Source: Sinorhizobium sp. B11 (lineage in GTDB: Bacteria; Pseudomonadota; Alphaproteobacteria; Rhizobiales; Rhizobiaceae). From it: a stretch of DNA of 64,000 bases. The translations under genes and the position numbers were made by a program. Positions 52,489 through 61,240 of the stretch are shown one piece after another (positions within the stretch are counted from its first letter, which is position 1; each line of letters begins with the position of its first letter). The notes beneath the pieces are model-generated. The model worked only from the letters and a program-made list of their open reading frames with translations. It was not told the origin of the DNA and searched no databases. The stretch is taken from NCBI GenBank assembly GCA_039725955.1, contig CP091033.1, positions 930,001 through 994,000 on the forward strand, written 5' to 3'.

Positions 52489-52911
52489 TTAGGTCCGCCG
52501 AATCGAACGAAAAACCGCCCCCAACAGCTCCGCGCTTGCGAACGGCTTCCGAAAAAGCTCCTCGGGAGGGTGCCCGCGACTTAGTTGCCTTTTTTCCAAC
52601 TCATGTCGCCCCGTTATAAGCAGTACCGGTAGCTCCGGACGTTTGCTCTTTGCAATGTTCTTAAGCTCCGAGCCGTCCATGATTGGCAACCCGATATCTG
52701 TGATCAGGCAATCGATGCCTACCAATCCGTCGGACTCGAGTAAAGCTTCTGCCGAGGAATAAAGCCTGACTTGAAGTCCCACCGCCTCAAGGAGATCTTG
52801 AAGAGCTTCGAGAACCCTTGGATCGTCGTCCACGACTGCAACCACCGATAGCTCGTCAGATATATTGTCGGCAGGCTCCACAAGAGCATTGACAGGAGCC
52901 AACTCCGTCAT
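52489..52911 (-). CDS. Single-domain response regulator (FixJ-type receiver)
   Basis: About 140 aa. The receiver is intact: acidic pocket VVAVVDDDPRVLEALQDLLE, phospho-acceptor Asp in CLITDIGLPIMDGSELK, Thr in VLLITGRHELEK and the Lys in ELFRKPFASAELL. There is no output domain, as in DivK/CheY-like or truncated FixJ proteins. The start is uncertain: ATG 52911 fits the domain, but the frame is open upstream to 53172. A PAS histidine kinase is encoded 818 bases away on the other strand and could be a partner. Confidence 0.78.
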   Translation of the reverse strand: MTELAPVNALVEPADNISDELSVVAVVDDDPRVLEALQDLLEAVGLQVRLYSSAEALLESDGLVGIDCLITDIGLPIMDGSELKNIAKSKRPELPVLLITGRHELEKRQLSRGHPPEELFRKPFASAELLGAVFRSIRRT

Positions 52912-53238
52912 CCTTCTTTGAGTTCCGTACTGGTCCTCGTCATCTCCTGATGTCCACAGACCGTTTTCTATCGGACAGAGCAAGCGCAGACGATAATCTC
53001 TATCAATAAACGCTTCCGTTATCGTTGTCGATCCAAACCGAGTCTGGGTGGTGACATCACTGGATCCCGGCTTGCCCCTACACGGGACAGCGTGCAGTTC
53101 GCCAGAGATCATCATGTCGACTGCACTGCGGGGCACCGTCGATGACCGATTCGGGCACTCAGCCGATACCAACCCAAAAGATAGGTTGGCGCATTGGTAG
53201 TTGCTCGCTACTTTCTCCCAAAAATGTTGGATCTAAAT

Positions 53239-53496
53239 ATGGAAGCAAAGCTGGACCATGTATGCCACGGCTGGGCGCTCCTTTCAATGCGAGTGCCTCA
53301 GCTCCGAAGGTTAGCAGCCCATCGCCGGAATATCGCCGAATTGTGCGAGTGTTACAGTCTGGCCGTGCTGCATCTGCGGTTACTCAGGAAGTCAGAGCGG
53401 GAGTACGATAGAATTAGTGAATACGACGAAATCGTCGCGGGGATAGAAGACGAAGCATTCTACTGGTTGAACATGGCCGTCCAACGTTCGGCATGA
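53239..53496 (+). CDS. Small hypothetical protein (85 aa)
   Basis: The frame from ATG 53239 (MEAKLDHVCHGWALLSMRVP) to 53496 has a helical, charged composition (LRLLRKSEREYDRISEYDEI), which looks coding. GGA lies about eight bases upstream, a weak site. ATG 53224 is also in frame. It sits between a response regulator and a histidine kinase gene. No family recognised. Confidence 0.42.
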   Translation: MEAKLDHVCHGWALLSMRVPQLRRLAAHRRNIAELCECYSLAVLHLRLLRKSEREYDRISEYDEIVAGIEDEAFYWLNMAVQRSA

Positions 53497-53728
53497 GGAA
53501 GTTTCGTTTGGAAGTCTTACCTCAGCTTTTGCCACCAAAACGCCAGTTCGGGTTTGGCGGTGGAAATCTCGTCTCGACTCCCGTGAGCGGTGCCAATCAT
53601 TAGGCAGCGAAGAAAGCGCAAAACGCAACGGGGAGAATTGTATATCATCGAAGTAATCGGTGGACCGGTATCCTCATCGCCTACTTCGGCCCTGGCCTTC
53701 TTTTTTCCCACGACGAGACCTCCAGCGC

Positions 53729-55621
53729 ATGCTGAATAACGTTTTCCGTCATCTCGGTTTATCCAGAGGACTTCTCGTAGTTAGCGCGTTTACAGCCGCA
53801 TTTTTCACGATCACTGATATCGGCTTCGCTGAAAGCGATTTCATATCGGCGTTCTTGGCCAATACGTGGAAGGTAGCCTTCCTTACGTTGATGCTTGTGG
53901 CTTTCGCTTACTACGAAACGCCGCGGCGCGGTGGTGGCGGGAGAAATCTGGACATACGGAACATCAAATCCGCAGGAATCGACAATCTCCAGAGAATTGA
54001 ACAAACGTTGCGTGCGCGGGAGCAAGAGCTGGACCAACTTAAGAAGGATCTTGCAAATGAAACTGCGCAGCGTACCAGGGCTGAGGACGCGGGACGGGAA
54101 GTGGGCCGTGACTTGGAGGCAATGCTCAGCAACATACCTGTCTTAGTTCTCATGATGGATCCGGTCGGTCGCGTCTTGTTCACGAACGGGTACTGGATTA
54201 GGGATGGTTATAAGGACAGCGAAAGTTTGATATCCCAACTCAATACAGATCCCTCGGTATTCCACCACCCTGAAGATTACGTGAAGATGCTGGAGAGGCG
54301 ACAATCCTCCATCTCCGAAGGATCCAATTATTACCTTGAGCATCGGGTTCGCAGGCCGGACGGCTCGTACAGGTGGTTCCTAACCCGCACGACCGTCACG
54401 AAGGATGACAACGGCAATGTTGTCAGGCGCTATCTTACCTCAATTGACATTGATGACCGCAAGAAAACCGAAGAAGCACTGGGGACGCGGGAACGGGAGT
54501 TGCAGCTTCTGATCGATACTGTACCTACTCCTATTTGGAGCCTGACACCTGACGGCTACCCTTCCTACCTCAATAAACGATTTGAGGCTGAATTCGGGCC
54601 GATCATCCGAGATGTTGAGTTCAGCACGATGGACAGGAACGAGGTTCATCCGGACGAGCAACAGGCGGTATCGGAAACACTGTCTCATTCGCTTCGCACA
54701 GGAGAGCCTTACGCGATTCGCTACCGCAGACGCACCGCTGGCGGCATGTATCGATGGGTAGATGTGAGAGCCCAGCCGTTGCGCGATGACGCAGGGAGTA
54801 TCCTGCGGTGGTACGGGTCGACGATCGACATTGATGATGAAACCCGAGCTCGGGATGCATTGAATGCAGCAAGAGATCGGCTCTCGCGGGCCACACAGCT
54901 TGCTACTATTTCCGAACTTTCGGCCTCGATCGCCCACGAGCTCAACCAACCGCTCGCGGCCACGGTCGCTGGCAGCGAAGCCTCGCAGCGATGGCTGCTC
55001 GCTGAACCACCCAATATTGAGCGGGCGCGTTCTACCCTTGAAAGAGTAGTCCGCAACGCACGCAGCGCTGCAGACGTCGTCGGACGGATCCACGCGCTGT
55101 TTGCCCAAGAACCGGTTCCACAAGCTTCAATAGATCTGAACGAGGTCATTGAAGAAGTGCTCATCTTGATGAATGACCTTGTAATATCTGAAGGCGTTTT
55201 ACTCGATACGCGCCTCGGAGTATTACCAACAATTACAGCCGACGGTGTTCAGATCCAACAGGTCATGGTAAATTTGATCCGCAACGCCATCGATGCGATG
55301 AAGCCACTGATGGACCAGCCGAAGCCATTGTTGATTACATCGCGCCCATTGGACGAAGGCGGGGCCTTAGTGGAGGTGCGCGACGAAGGCGAAGGCATCT
55401 CCGATCCGGACCGGATCTTCGAAGCATTTTTCACTACAAAACAACAAGGGAAGGGATTGGGGTTAGCGATCTGTCGCTCGATCATAGACGCGCATGGCGG
55501 CCGACTGTGGGCGGAGCGCGCAGGCGGAAGGGGCACCGTAGTGCGCTTCACCCTACCCAGTTCGGGCAGCAGCGAAAGCGTCGAATGGACCGGTCGTTCG
55601 AGGTCCGATTCATCTAGCTGA
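53729..55621 (+). CDS. PAS-domain sensor histidine kinase
   Basis: About 630 aa: one or two N-terminal membrane helices (LLVVSAFTAAFFTITDIGFA and FLTLMLVAFAYY), a coiled coil, then two PAS/PAC modules (LSNIPVLVLMMDPVGRVLFT, RPDGSYRWFLTRTTV; DTVPTPIWSLTPDGYPSYLN, TAGGMYRWVDVRAQP). The kinase core follows with H-box SASIAHELNQPLAATVAGS (His about 402), N-box VNLIRNAIDAMKPL, G1 DEGEGISDPDRIFEAF and G2 GKGLGLAICRSIID. The layout resembles FixL/ThkA-like kinases without haem residues that I can identify. ATG 53729 is used, though GTG 53660 is in frame. Its signal is unknown. Confidence 0.9.
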   Translation: MLNNVFRHLGLSRGLLVVSAFTAAFFTITDIGFAESDFISAFLANTWKVAFLTLMLVAFAYYETPRRGGGGRNLDIRNIKSAGIDNLQRIEQTLRAREQELDQLKKDLANETAQRTRAEDAGREVGRDLEAMLSNIPVLVLMMDPVGRVLFTNGYWIRDGYKDSESLISQLNTDPSVFHHPEDYVKMLERRQSSISEGSNYYLEHRVRRPDGSYRWFLTRTTVTKDDNGNVVRRYLTSIDIDDRKKTEEALGTRERELQLLIDTVPTPIWSLTPDGYPSYLNKRFEAEFGPIIRDVEFSTMDRNEVHPDEQQAVSETLSHSLRTGEPYAIRYRRRTAGGMYRWVDVRAQPLRDDAGSILRWYGSTIDIDDETRARDALNAARDRLSRATQLATISELSASIAHELNQPLAATVAGSEASQRWLLAEPPNIERARSTLERVVRNARSAADVVGRIHALFAQEPVPQASIDLNEVIEEVLILMNDLVISEGVLLDTRLGVLPTITADGVQIQQVMVNLIRNAIDAMKPLMDQPKPLLITSRPLDEGGALVEVRDEGEGISDPDRIFEAFFTTKQQGKGLGLAICRSIIDAHGGRLWAERAGGRGTVVRFTLPSSGSSESVEWTGRSRSDSSS

Positions 55622-55958
55622 CCCACTTCGTCCCGAAAAATGATGCATGAGTGAGCATCCCCGCTTGCTCCAGCGTCCTCTGAGCTAGTTGAAAACTGGA
55701 GAAGGTATGGACGCTCAGAAGGCACAGCTGGAATTTTATCTAGAGCCAGGCCCGATGACCTCGAGGGGACTACATGCCGCGGCCTTTGGGTCGCTCGGGG
55801 GGTGTATCTAATACTGCATCCTTCTTCACGAGGCTTGGGCATCGGCTTCTCTCAGGAACTCACCGTGGAGCGGAAAGCGCAGTCGAACCTGAGATCTGCT
55901 CAATGGATATTTTACCCTGTCGTTGAGAGAGATTCCCGTCCAGTAACGGCAGTACGAA
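55622..55958. other. Spacer between kinase gene and IS
   Basis: 337 bp without a convincing ORF. It ends in CGAA (55955-55958), the left copy of the IS target duplication. Confidence 0.45.
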
Positions 55959-55976
55959 TGACCTTGCCCCCAAGTT

Positions 55977-56906
55977 TTATCCAGTTTTGAGTTCGCTCCA
56001 ACGGTTTTGGGTTGCTGTATTCGGGGCGGTAGCGGCGGGTTGCGGTGCGGAGCCATTTCGGCTGCGCAGCACCGCATCACGTCGCGGGTTGATTGTCTGA
56101 GCGAACTCGGCAGGTGTCATCCAGCCGAGGCCGGAATGCGGTCGGTGATCGTTGTAATCGCTGCGCCAGTTTGAAAGCGCTGATCGAGCTTGGGTCAGTG
56201 ACGAGAAGAGAGTTTCATTCAAGAACTCGTCTCGCAGCCGCCCATTGAAGCTTTCGATGAAGGCGTTCTGGATCGGCTTGCCCGGCGCGATGTAGTGCCA
56301 TTCCACCTTGGTCCGATCCGTCCAATTCAGGATCGCATTGCTGGTGAACTCGCTGCCATTGTCGCTGACGATCATCTTTGGCTTGCCACGCCCCTCGATG
56401 ATCCGGTCAAGCTCGCGTGCAACCCGCAGACCGGAAAGTGATGTATCGGCGACGAGTGCCAGGCATTCCCTGGTGCAATCGTCGACGACCGTCAGCACCC
56501 GGAACCTGCGACCGTCGGTGAGTTGATCCGATACGAAGTCCAGCGACCAACGATCATTGGCTGCCATCGGGACAAGCATCGGTGCTCGCGTGCCAATCGC
56601 TCGCTTGCGACCGCCGCGCTTGCGCACCGTCAGCTTCTCTTCCCGATAGAGCCGGAAGAGCCTCTTGTGGTTCACAATGTGGCCCTCGCGCCTGAGCAGC
56701 ACGTGAATGCGTCGATATCCGAAGCGGCGACGTCCATGCGCCAACGCCTTCATTCGCTCGCGAAGGTCATGATCGTCGCTGCGGCTCGTTTCATAACGGA
56801 TCGTCATCCGGCAAACGCCGATGGCTTTACACGCCCGCCGTTCACTCATCTGATGGTGGCTCATCAGATGCTTGACAGCGTTCCGCTTTGCTGCGGGCGT
56901 CACCAC
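55977..56906 (-). CDS. IS3-family transposase OrfB
   Basis: About 309 aa from GTG 56906, overlapping the end of orfA. Helix [23 protein letters not shown]-like [17 protein letters not shown], then the DDE residues: [20 protein letters not shown] (D), [17 protein letters not shown] (D) and [17 protein letters not shown] (E). The C-terminus is [16 protein letters not shown] and a Ser/Pro-rich tail. It is the catalytic part of the OrfAB transposase. Confidence 0.92.
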   Translation of the reverse strand: MVTPAAKRNAVKHLMSHHQMSERRACKAIGVCRMTIRYETSRSDDHDLRERMKALAHGRRRFGYRRIHVLLRREGHIVNHKRLFRLYREEKLTVRKRGGRKRAIGTRAPMLVPMAANDRWSLDFVSDQLTDGRRFRVLTVVDDCTRECLALVADTSLSGLRVARELDRIIEGRGKPKMIVSDNGSEFTSNAILNWTDRTKVEWHYIAPGKPIQNAFIESFNGRLRDEFLNETLFSSLTQARSALSNWRSDYNDHRPHSGLGWMTPAEFAQTINPRRDAVLRSRNGSAPQPAATAPNTATQNRWSELKTG

Positions 56907-57166
56907 TTCTTTCCCAAAAGGTCTTTCAAAGCAGCATTGTCGAGCATGGCATCCGCCAGGAGCCGCTTCAGCTTCGTGTTCTCGTCCTCCAGGGTCTTCA
57001 ACCGCTTGGCCTCGGACACGTCCATGCCGCCGAACTTGGCTTTCCACTTATAAATACTGGCATCGCTGACGCCGTGCTTGCGGCAAAGCTCCGCGACTGG
57101 CGTGCCCGCCTCGTGCTCCTTCAGAATGCCGATGATCTGTTCGTCTGTAAAACGCTTGCGCTTCAT
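56900..57166 (-). CDS. IS3-family transposase OrfA
   Basis: 88 aa: [20 protein letters not shown] with [23 protein letters not shown] and the leucine zipper [26 protein letters not shown] lies 7-10 bases upstream of ATG 57166. It ends LLGKKW beside an A-rich run, where OrfAB frameshifting would occur. Confidence 0.92.
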   Translation of the reverse strand: MKRKRFTDEQIIGILKEHEAGTPVAELCRKHGVSDASIYKWKAKFGGMDVSEAKRLKTLEDENTKLKRLLADAMLDNAALKDLLGKKW

Positions 57167-57230
57167 TCCCTGGTCCTCTCAATGGGCCAGAGCTTACTTC
57201 AAAATGGATTATTTCAACGGGGCAAGGTCA

Positions 57231-57716
57231 CGAAGCGTCGACAAATCTAGTGGGTGCCTGTCGACACATCGCGCTGTTGACTTGCGCCGCGTTGCGGGCA
57301 CAGAAAATTTCGCCCGAGCGCGCTGTTGCTTTGCAATGTATCTCGAAGCCGGGACGATGTATTGCTCGCTGGATTGCTGAATATTGGGATGGTGAACGCT
57401 AGGTTTGCTCACCACTCCTAGAGCTCGACTTCAATCCACTCGATGTTCCTGCTGGCAATTTCTTGGACAAGCATGGCGAGGTTGCCAAGACCAGAGGAGG
57501 AAATAGACGCCGAACGGATGGCTCTTCTGGACCGGATCGCCGCCCTCACCGATGGCGGTAGTCGATTTAGAAGACATCAGGGCACTTTTCTGTCGGGGAT
57601 GGTCCGCGCGTGCCTGACTATGTTTTCAAGGCCGTACGGCAGCGGATGGAATAGATAGCAGCCTCCTAGAGCGGATGTTCGGCCAGTAGCTCATTGTTTG
57701 AAGCGCATTGGGCGGG
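57231..57716. other. Stretch without a convincing gene
   Basis: 486 bp. A plus frame (57443-57658) contains MARLPRPEEEIDAERMALLD, which looks protein-like but has no good ribosome-binding site or family. The rest is non-coding. Confidence 0.4.
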
Positions 57717-58613
57717 CTACTTAACAGCGCTCTCTGAGACCCAGTGACCGGTCGATGTTTCGACCAGCCTATCTTGAAGCCAGCCGGACCCTGCCTCGGT
57801 TAGTGCTCGATGTCCTGGGCGTCTTCGACCCACACGCAGCACCGCGTCAAGAAGCTTTATCGTTTGGGGATGTTGTGGCTGCTCAATCACGGACGAAACC
57901 GGCCCTAGCTCGACAATTCTACCTTGGTGGATGACCGCGACTCGGTCGCAAAGACGCGCGATCACCGACATATCATGCGATATTAAAATGCAAGACAGTA
58001 ACGAGGTTCTTATGATTCCCTCCATCAGATCTAGGATCTGGCCTTGAATCCGGGCGTCGAGTGCGGACACCGGCTCGTCTGCAACAAGCAGCTTGGGGCC
58101 AGGAGCAAGAGCTCGAGCAATTGCGATTCTTTGGCGCTCGCCGCCTGAAAATTCATTGGCGTAGCAATCGGCATGTGCCCGTGTTAGGCCAACCCTCTCA
58201 AGTAAGCCGCCCACCTCGTGGGTGATCTCCCGCCAATCTAAAACTCCACGCGCGAAAATTCCTTCACCGATCTGCCTGCCGACCGTCAAGCTTGGGTTCA
58301 AGGACGAAAACGGGTCTTGGAAGATCATTTGACTCCGGAGAAACCTCCGGCGCCGTTCCCGCGCACGCAGCAAGTCTATTCGCTCGCCGCCAATGTAGAT
58401 CGCGCCGGATGTTGGTGTTTCGAGACCCACAGCTATACGGCCGAACGTCGTCTTTCCCGCTCCACTCTCCCCGACAATCCCTAACGCCTCCCCCTCGTTC
58501 ACCTCTAGCGACACTTGATGAAGAGCTGTGAACGGTCTGTCTGTCGGCGGAAAGACCTTCGTAATTGATACCGCCCCGAAAACAGGTTGTAACGTAACAT
58601 TGGATGGGGTCAT
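57717..58613 (-). CDS. Peptide/opine-type ABC transporter ATPase (DppF/OppF-like)
   Basis: 298 aa. Walker A GIVGESGAGKTTFGRIAVG, Q-loop MIFQDPFSSLNPSLTVGRQI, signature NEFSGGERQRIAIARAL, Walker B LLVADEPVSALDARIQ and switch ILISHDMSVIARLCDRVAV are intact, and the C-terminus carries the oligopeptide-family HPQTIKLLDAV segment. ATG 58613 overlaps the stop of the DppD-like gene (ATGA). It is the last gene of the five-gene operon. Substrate may be a peptide, opine, nickel or glycoside. Confidence 0.9.
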   Translation of the reverse strand: MTPSNVTLQPVFGAVSITKVFPPTDRPFTALHQVSLEVNEGEALGIVGESGAGKTTFGRIAVGLETPTSGAIYIGGERIDLLRARERRRRFLRSQMIFQDPFSSLNPSLTVGRQIGEGIFARGVLDWREITHEVGGLLERVGLTRAHADCYANEFSGGERQRIAIARALAPGPKLLVADEPVSALDARIQGQILDLMEGIIRTSLLSCILISHDMSVIARLCDRVAVIHQGRIVELGPVSSVIEQPQHPQTIKLLDAVLRVGRRRPGHRALTEAGSGWLQDRLVETSTGHWVSESAVK

Positions 58614-59429
58614 GTTGAACAGCCGCGCAATGCCAAGGCCTCCTCTGGCGTGAGGTTTGAGGCAAGCAACATCTTTGTGTACTCATGTTGCGGGTCATCC
58701 AGGACATCTTCGACAGGCCCAATCTCCACAACCCGTCCAGCTTGCATAACGGCCACGCGGTCGGCCGTTTCCGCGACAACACCAAGGTCGTGTGAAATGA
58801 GCAGGACACCCATGTTCGAACGCATCTTGAGATCGATCAGCAAATCTAAAACCTGCGCCTGAACGGTGACGTCGAGGGCTGTCGTTGGTTCATCAGCTAA
58901 GAGTATAGCTGGCTGCAACACGATTGCGGCTGCGAGCAACACGCGCTGTCGCAAGCCGCCCGAGAGCTGATGTGGGAAAAGCCCCATGACGCGTCCAGGA
59001 TCATTCACTCCCACATCGGACAATGCGGCCATCGCCGCGTTAGTGGCTTGCTTTTGGCCTAGAGACCTGTGTCTCTTCAGTCCTTCCGTCATCTGCCGGG
59101 CTATCGTCAGGACAGGATTGAGCGATGACATTGGCTCTTGAAATACCATTCCAATCTCCGCGCCACGGATATCTTCCATCGCGCGGTTGCTCATGCTCAT
59201 TATTCCAGCACCATTCACGGAAATCTGCCCCGTGGCCCGCGCGGCCGCGGGCAGAAGCTTCATGATCGATAAGGCCGTAAGGCTTTTTTCCGCTGCCCGA
59301 TTCTCCCAGCAATGCGAGAATCTCACCCCGCTCCAAGCCGAAGCTGACGTCTTCAACAACACTGAGAACACGGTTCCGATCCGAGAAACTTACCGACAGA
59401 CCACGAACCTCAAGATAGGGCAAACTCAT
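58610..59429 (-). pseudogene. Peptide-type ABC transporter ATPase (DppD-like), frameshifted in Walker A
   Basis: Starting at ATG 59429 ([20 protein letters not shown]), the frame is normal to [10 protein letters not shown] near residue 46. The A-run (T-run 59284-59289 on the plus strand) is one base too long, so the frame then departs. The adjacent frame continues [72 protein letters not shown] and LISHDLGVVAETADRV, complete to 58610. With five A it would read GSGKSLTAL, a perfect Walker A. The frameshift removes the ATPase unless corrected by slippage; a homopolymer sequencing error is equally possible. Confidence 0.85.
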
Positions 59430-60271
59430 CAACGAAACTTCCGACGTGGGTCAAACCAATCATGCATACCGTCAATCGCAATTTGGAAAGAAAACACCGT
59501 TAGACCAATTGCGAAACCTGGAAATAGCAGGAGCCAGGGGGCTTTAGTGATGTAGTTACGACCAGACGCAAGTATAGCGCCCCACTCAGGCGACGGCGGC
59601 TGTACCCCAAGTCCGAGAAATGACAACCCAGCAGAGGACAGTACAGCCGACGAAAAACCTAATGTCGCCACGGCGACCACGCTCTGACTGATGTTGGGCA
59701 TGACGTGGACGCGGATAAGTCGGAAAGGACCAATTCCCGCCAATCTGGCAGCTTCGAGATAGGGTTTGGCCTTCTCTCCAACCGATAGGGCGTAGGTTAG
59801 GCGGGCGTAAAACGGGACAAAGCTGGCACCAATCGCGAATGTGGCGTTTTCGATACCAGGCCCGAGGAATGCCAGCATAATCATTGCTATGAGAATGTCA
59901 GGAAACGAATATAGCACGTCAATGAGCCGAAGGATCAGCGTCTCGACATATCGACCTGAAAATGCTGCCGCAAAACCTAGAATTCCCCCTACAAAAAGAC
60001 CGAAAACCACGGCCACGAGGCCGATGCCGAGTGAGAAGCGGCTCCCCAAAAGTACGCGACTGAAAAGATCTCTTCCGAATTCGTCCGTCCCAAAAAGGTG
60101 AACCGCGGATGGAGCAGACAGCCGTGGGCCAACCGCCATTTTGAAAGCGTCAAAAGGTGCCAGGACAGGCGCGCAGATCGCTAGGATACTAATTAATATA
60201 GCAAGCCCACAACCGAAAGCCACGACGGGCCGGACGGATCTTGCTTGAGCGAGTGTTCGAAACTCTGTCAT
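59429..60271 (-). CDS. Peptide-type ABC transporter permease (DppC-like)
   Basis: 280 aa with about six helices. It has the N-terminal extra segment typical of DppC ([20 protein letters not shown] with [20 protein letters not shown]) and the EAA loop [20 protein letters not shown] with [11 protein letters not shown] 60271 overlaps the DppB stop, and the stop overlaps the ATPase start. It pairs with the DppB-like permease. Confidence 0.92.
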   Translation of the reverse strand: MTEFRTLAQARSVRPVVAFGCGLAILISILAICAPVLAPFDAFKMAVGPRLSAPSAVHLFGTDEFGRDLFSRVLLGSRFSLGIGLVAVVFGLFVGGILGFAAAFSGRYVETLILRLIDVLYSFPDILIAMIMLAFLGPGIENATFAIGASFVPFYARLTYALSVGEKAKPYLEAARLAGIGPFRLIRVHVMPNISQSVVAVATLGFSSAVLSSAGLSFLGLGVQPPSPEWGAILASGRNYITKAPWLLLFPGFAIGLTVFSFQIAIDGMHDWFDPRRKFR

Positions 60272-61191
60272 ATTCTTCTGATGCGGGGATCGAGGGCAGC
60301 GTAAAGCACGTCCAACACTGTTGATAAAATTACGATAGATGTTGAAAAAACAATAATGAAACCCTGAATGAGAGGATAATCTCTTGCTAGCATTGCTTGA
60401 ACAGCAACGCGTCCAATACCGTTCCACGCAAATACATTCTCTACGACTATCTGACCGCCTAGAAGATGCGCAAAAATCAAGCCACCCACTGTGGCGATAC
60501 TGAGCAATGCCGGCCGAAGCGCATGGACCAATAGCACTTGATGTTCTCTAAGGCCTCGCGCACGTGCGGTTCTAACATAGTCTTTCCCAAGAACCTCAAC
60601 GATTGCGGACCGGGTCACACGAGACACGAGTGTACAGTAAGCCAGACCCAGCGTCAGCGCAGGCAGCAAAAGATTTCGCCACCCGGTCCCTGCCACTGGT
60701 AGCCAGCCAAGCTTGAGCGAAAACACTTGGACCAGAAGAAGGCCGGTCCAGAAGGCCGGCAACGACGCACCAAATACCATTATCATCGTCAACACTGCAT
60801 CAGCGACGCTGCCGCGCTTCACAGCCGAGAAGACGCCCACGGGAATTCCTACCAAAAGCGCCATGCCCAGGCCTGATACTGCGAGGATGAGTGTGCTTGG
60901 CAGACGCGATAGCAAAACATTTAAGACAGGTTCATCGCCCCTTATAGTTTTGCCGAGATCTGCGTGAAGGACATTCCAGACGTAGAGCCCGACCTGCTGC
61001 CAGACGGGAAGGTCCAAACCCAAACGAGAGCGCATTTCCGCCATGACCTGTGGGTTTGAGGACGCGCCCAACGCTGCTAGGGCAGTCACGGGATCACCAG
61101 GAACAAGATGTAACAGAAAGCCTGTAAGAACGATGATGGCTAAGATTGTGATAATCGCCAAAAAAGTTTTACGAAGAATAAGACGCGTCAT
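60268..61191 (-). CDS. Peptide-type ABC transporter permease (DppB-like)
   Basis: 307 aa. The N-terminal helix LAIITILAIIVLTGFLLHLV is followed by the DppB-type PGDPVTALAALGASSNPQVM segment, and the EAA loop is YVRTARARGLREHQVLLVHA. The C-terminus holds GGQIVVENVFAWNGIGRVAV, then MLARDYPLIQGFIIVF, conserved in this family. It follows the binding-protein gene by 49 bases. Confidence 0.93.
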   Translation of the reverse strand: MTRLILRKTFLAIITILAIIVLTGFLLHLVPGDPVTALAALGASSNPQVMAEMRSRLGLDLPVWQQVGLYVWNVLHADLGKTIRGDEPVLNVLLSRLPSTLILAVSGLGMALLVGIPVGVFSAVKRGSVADAVLTMIMVFGASLPAFWTGLLLVQVFSLKLGWLPVAGTGWRNLLLPALTLGLAYCTLVSRVTRSAIVEVLGKDYVRTARARGLREHQVLLVHALRPALLSIATVGGLIFAHLLGGQIVVENVFAWNGIGRVAVQAMLARDYPLIQGFIIVFSTSIVILSTVLDVLYAALDPRIRRI

Positions 61192-61240
61192 GGGATCTCA
61201 TTCTGCTTGAATTTTGCGATCAAAAGTAGATAGCGTTTGC

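Larger units (their letters stand above)
55959..57230 (-). mobile_element. IS3-family element (IS407-like group), 1,272 bp, complete
   Basis: Ends are imperfect inverted repeats that share TGACCTTGCCCC: TGACCTTGCCCCCAAGTTTT from 55959, and its counterpart ending at 57230. Both flanks carry the 4-bp direct repeat CGAA (55955-55958 and 57231-57234), the target size expected of this group. Both transposase frames are intact, so the insertion looks recent. Confidence 0.93.

Noticed and set aside
59280..59300. Classical -1 slippery heptamer A AAA AAG in the DppD-like gene
   Set aside because: The heptamer is present in the right phase, but a -1 shift leads to the wrong frame; restoring the ATPase needs +1 (or -2).
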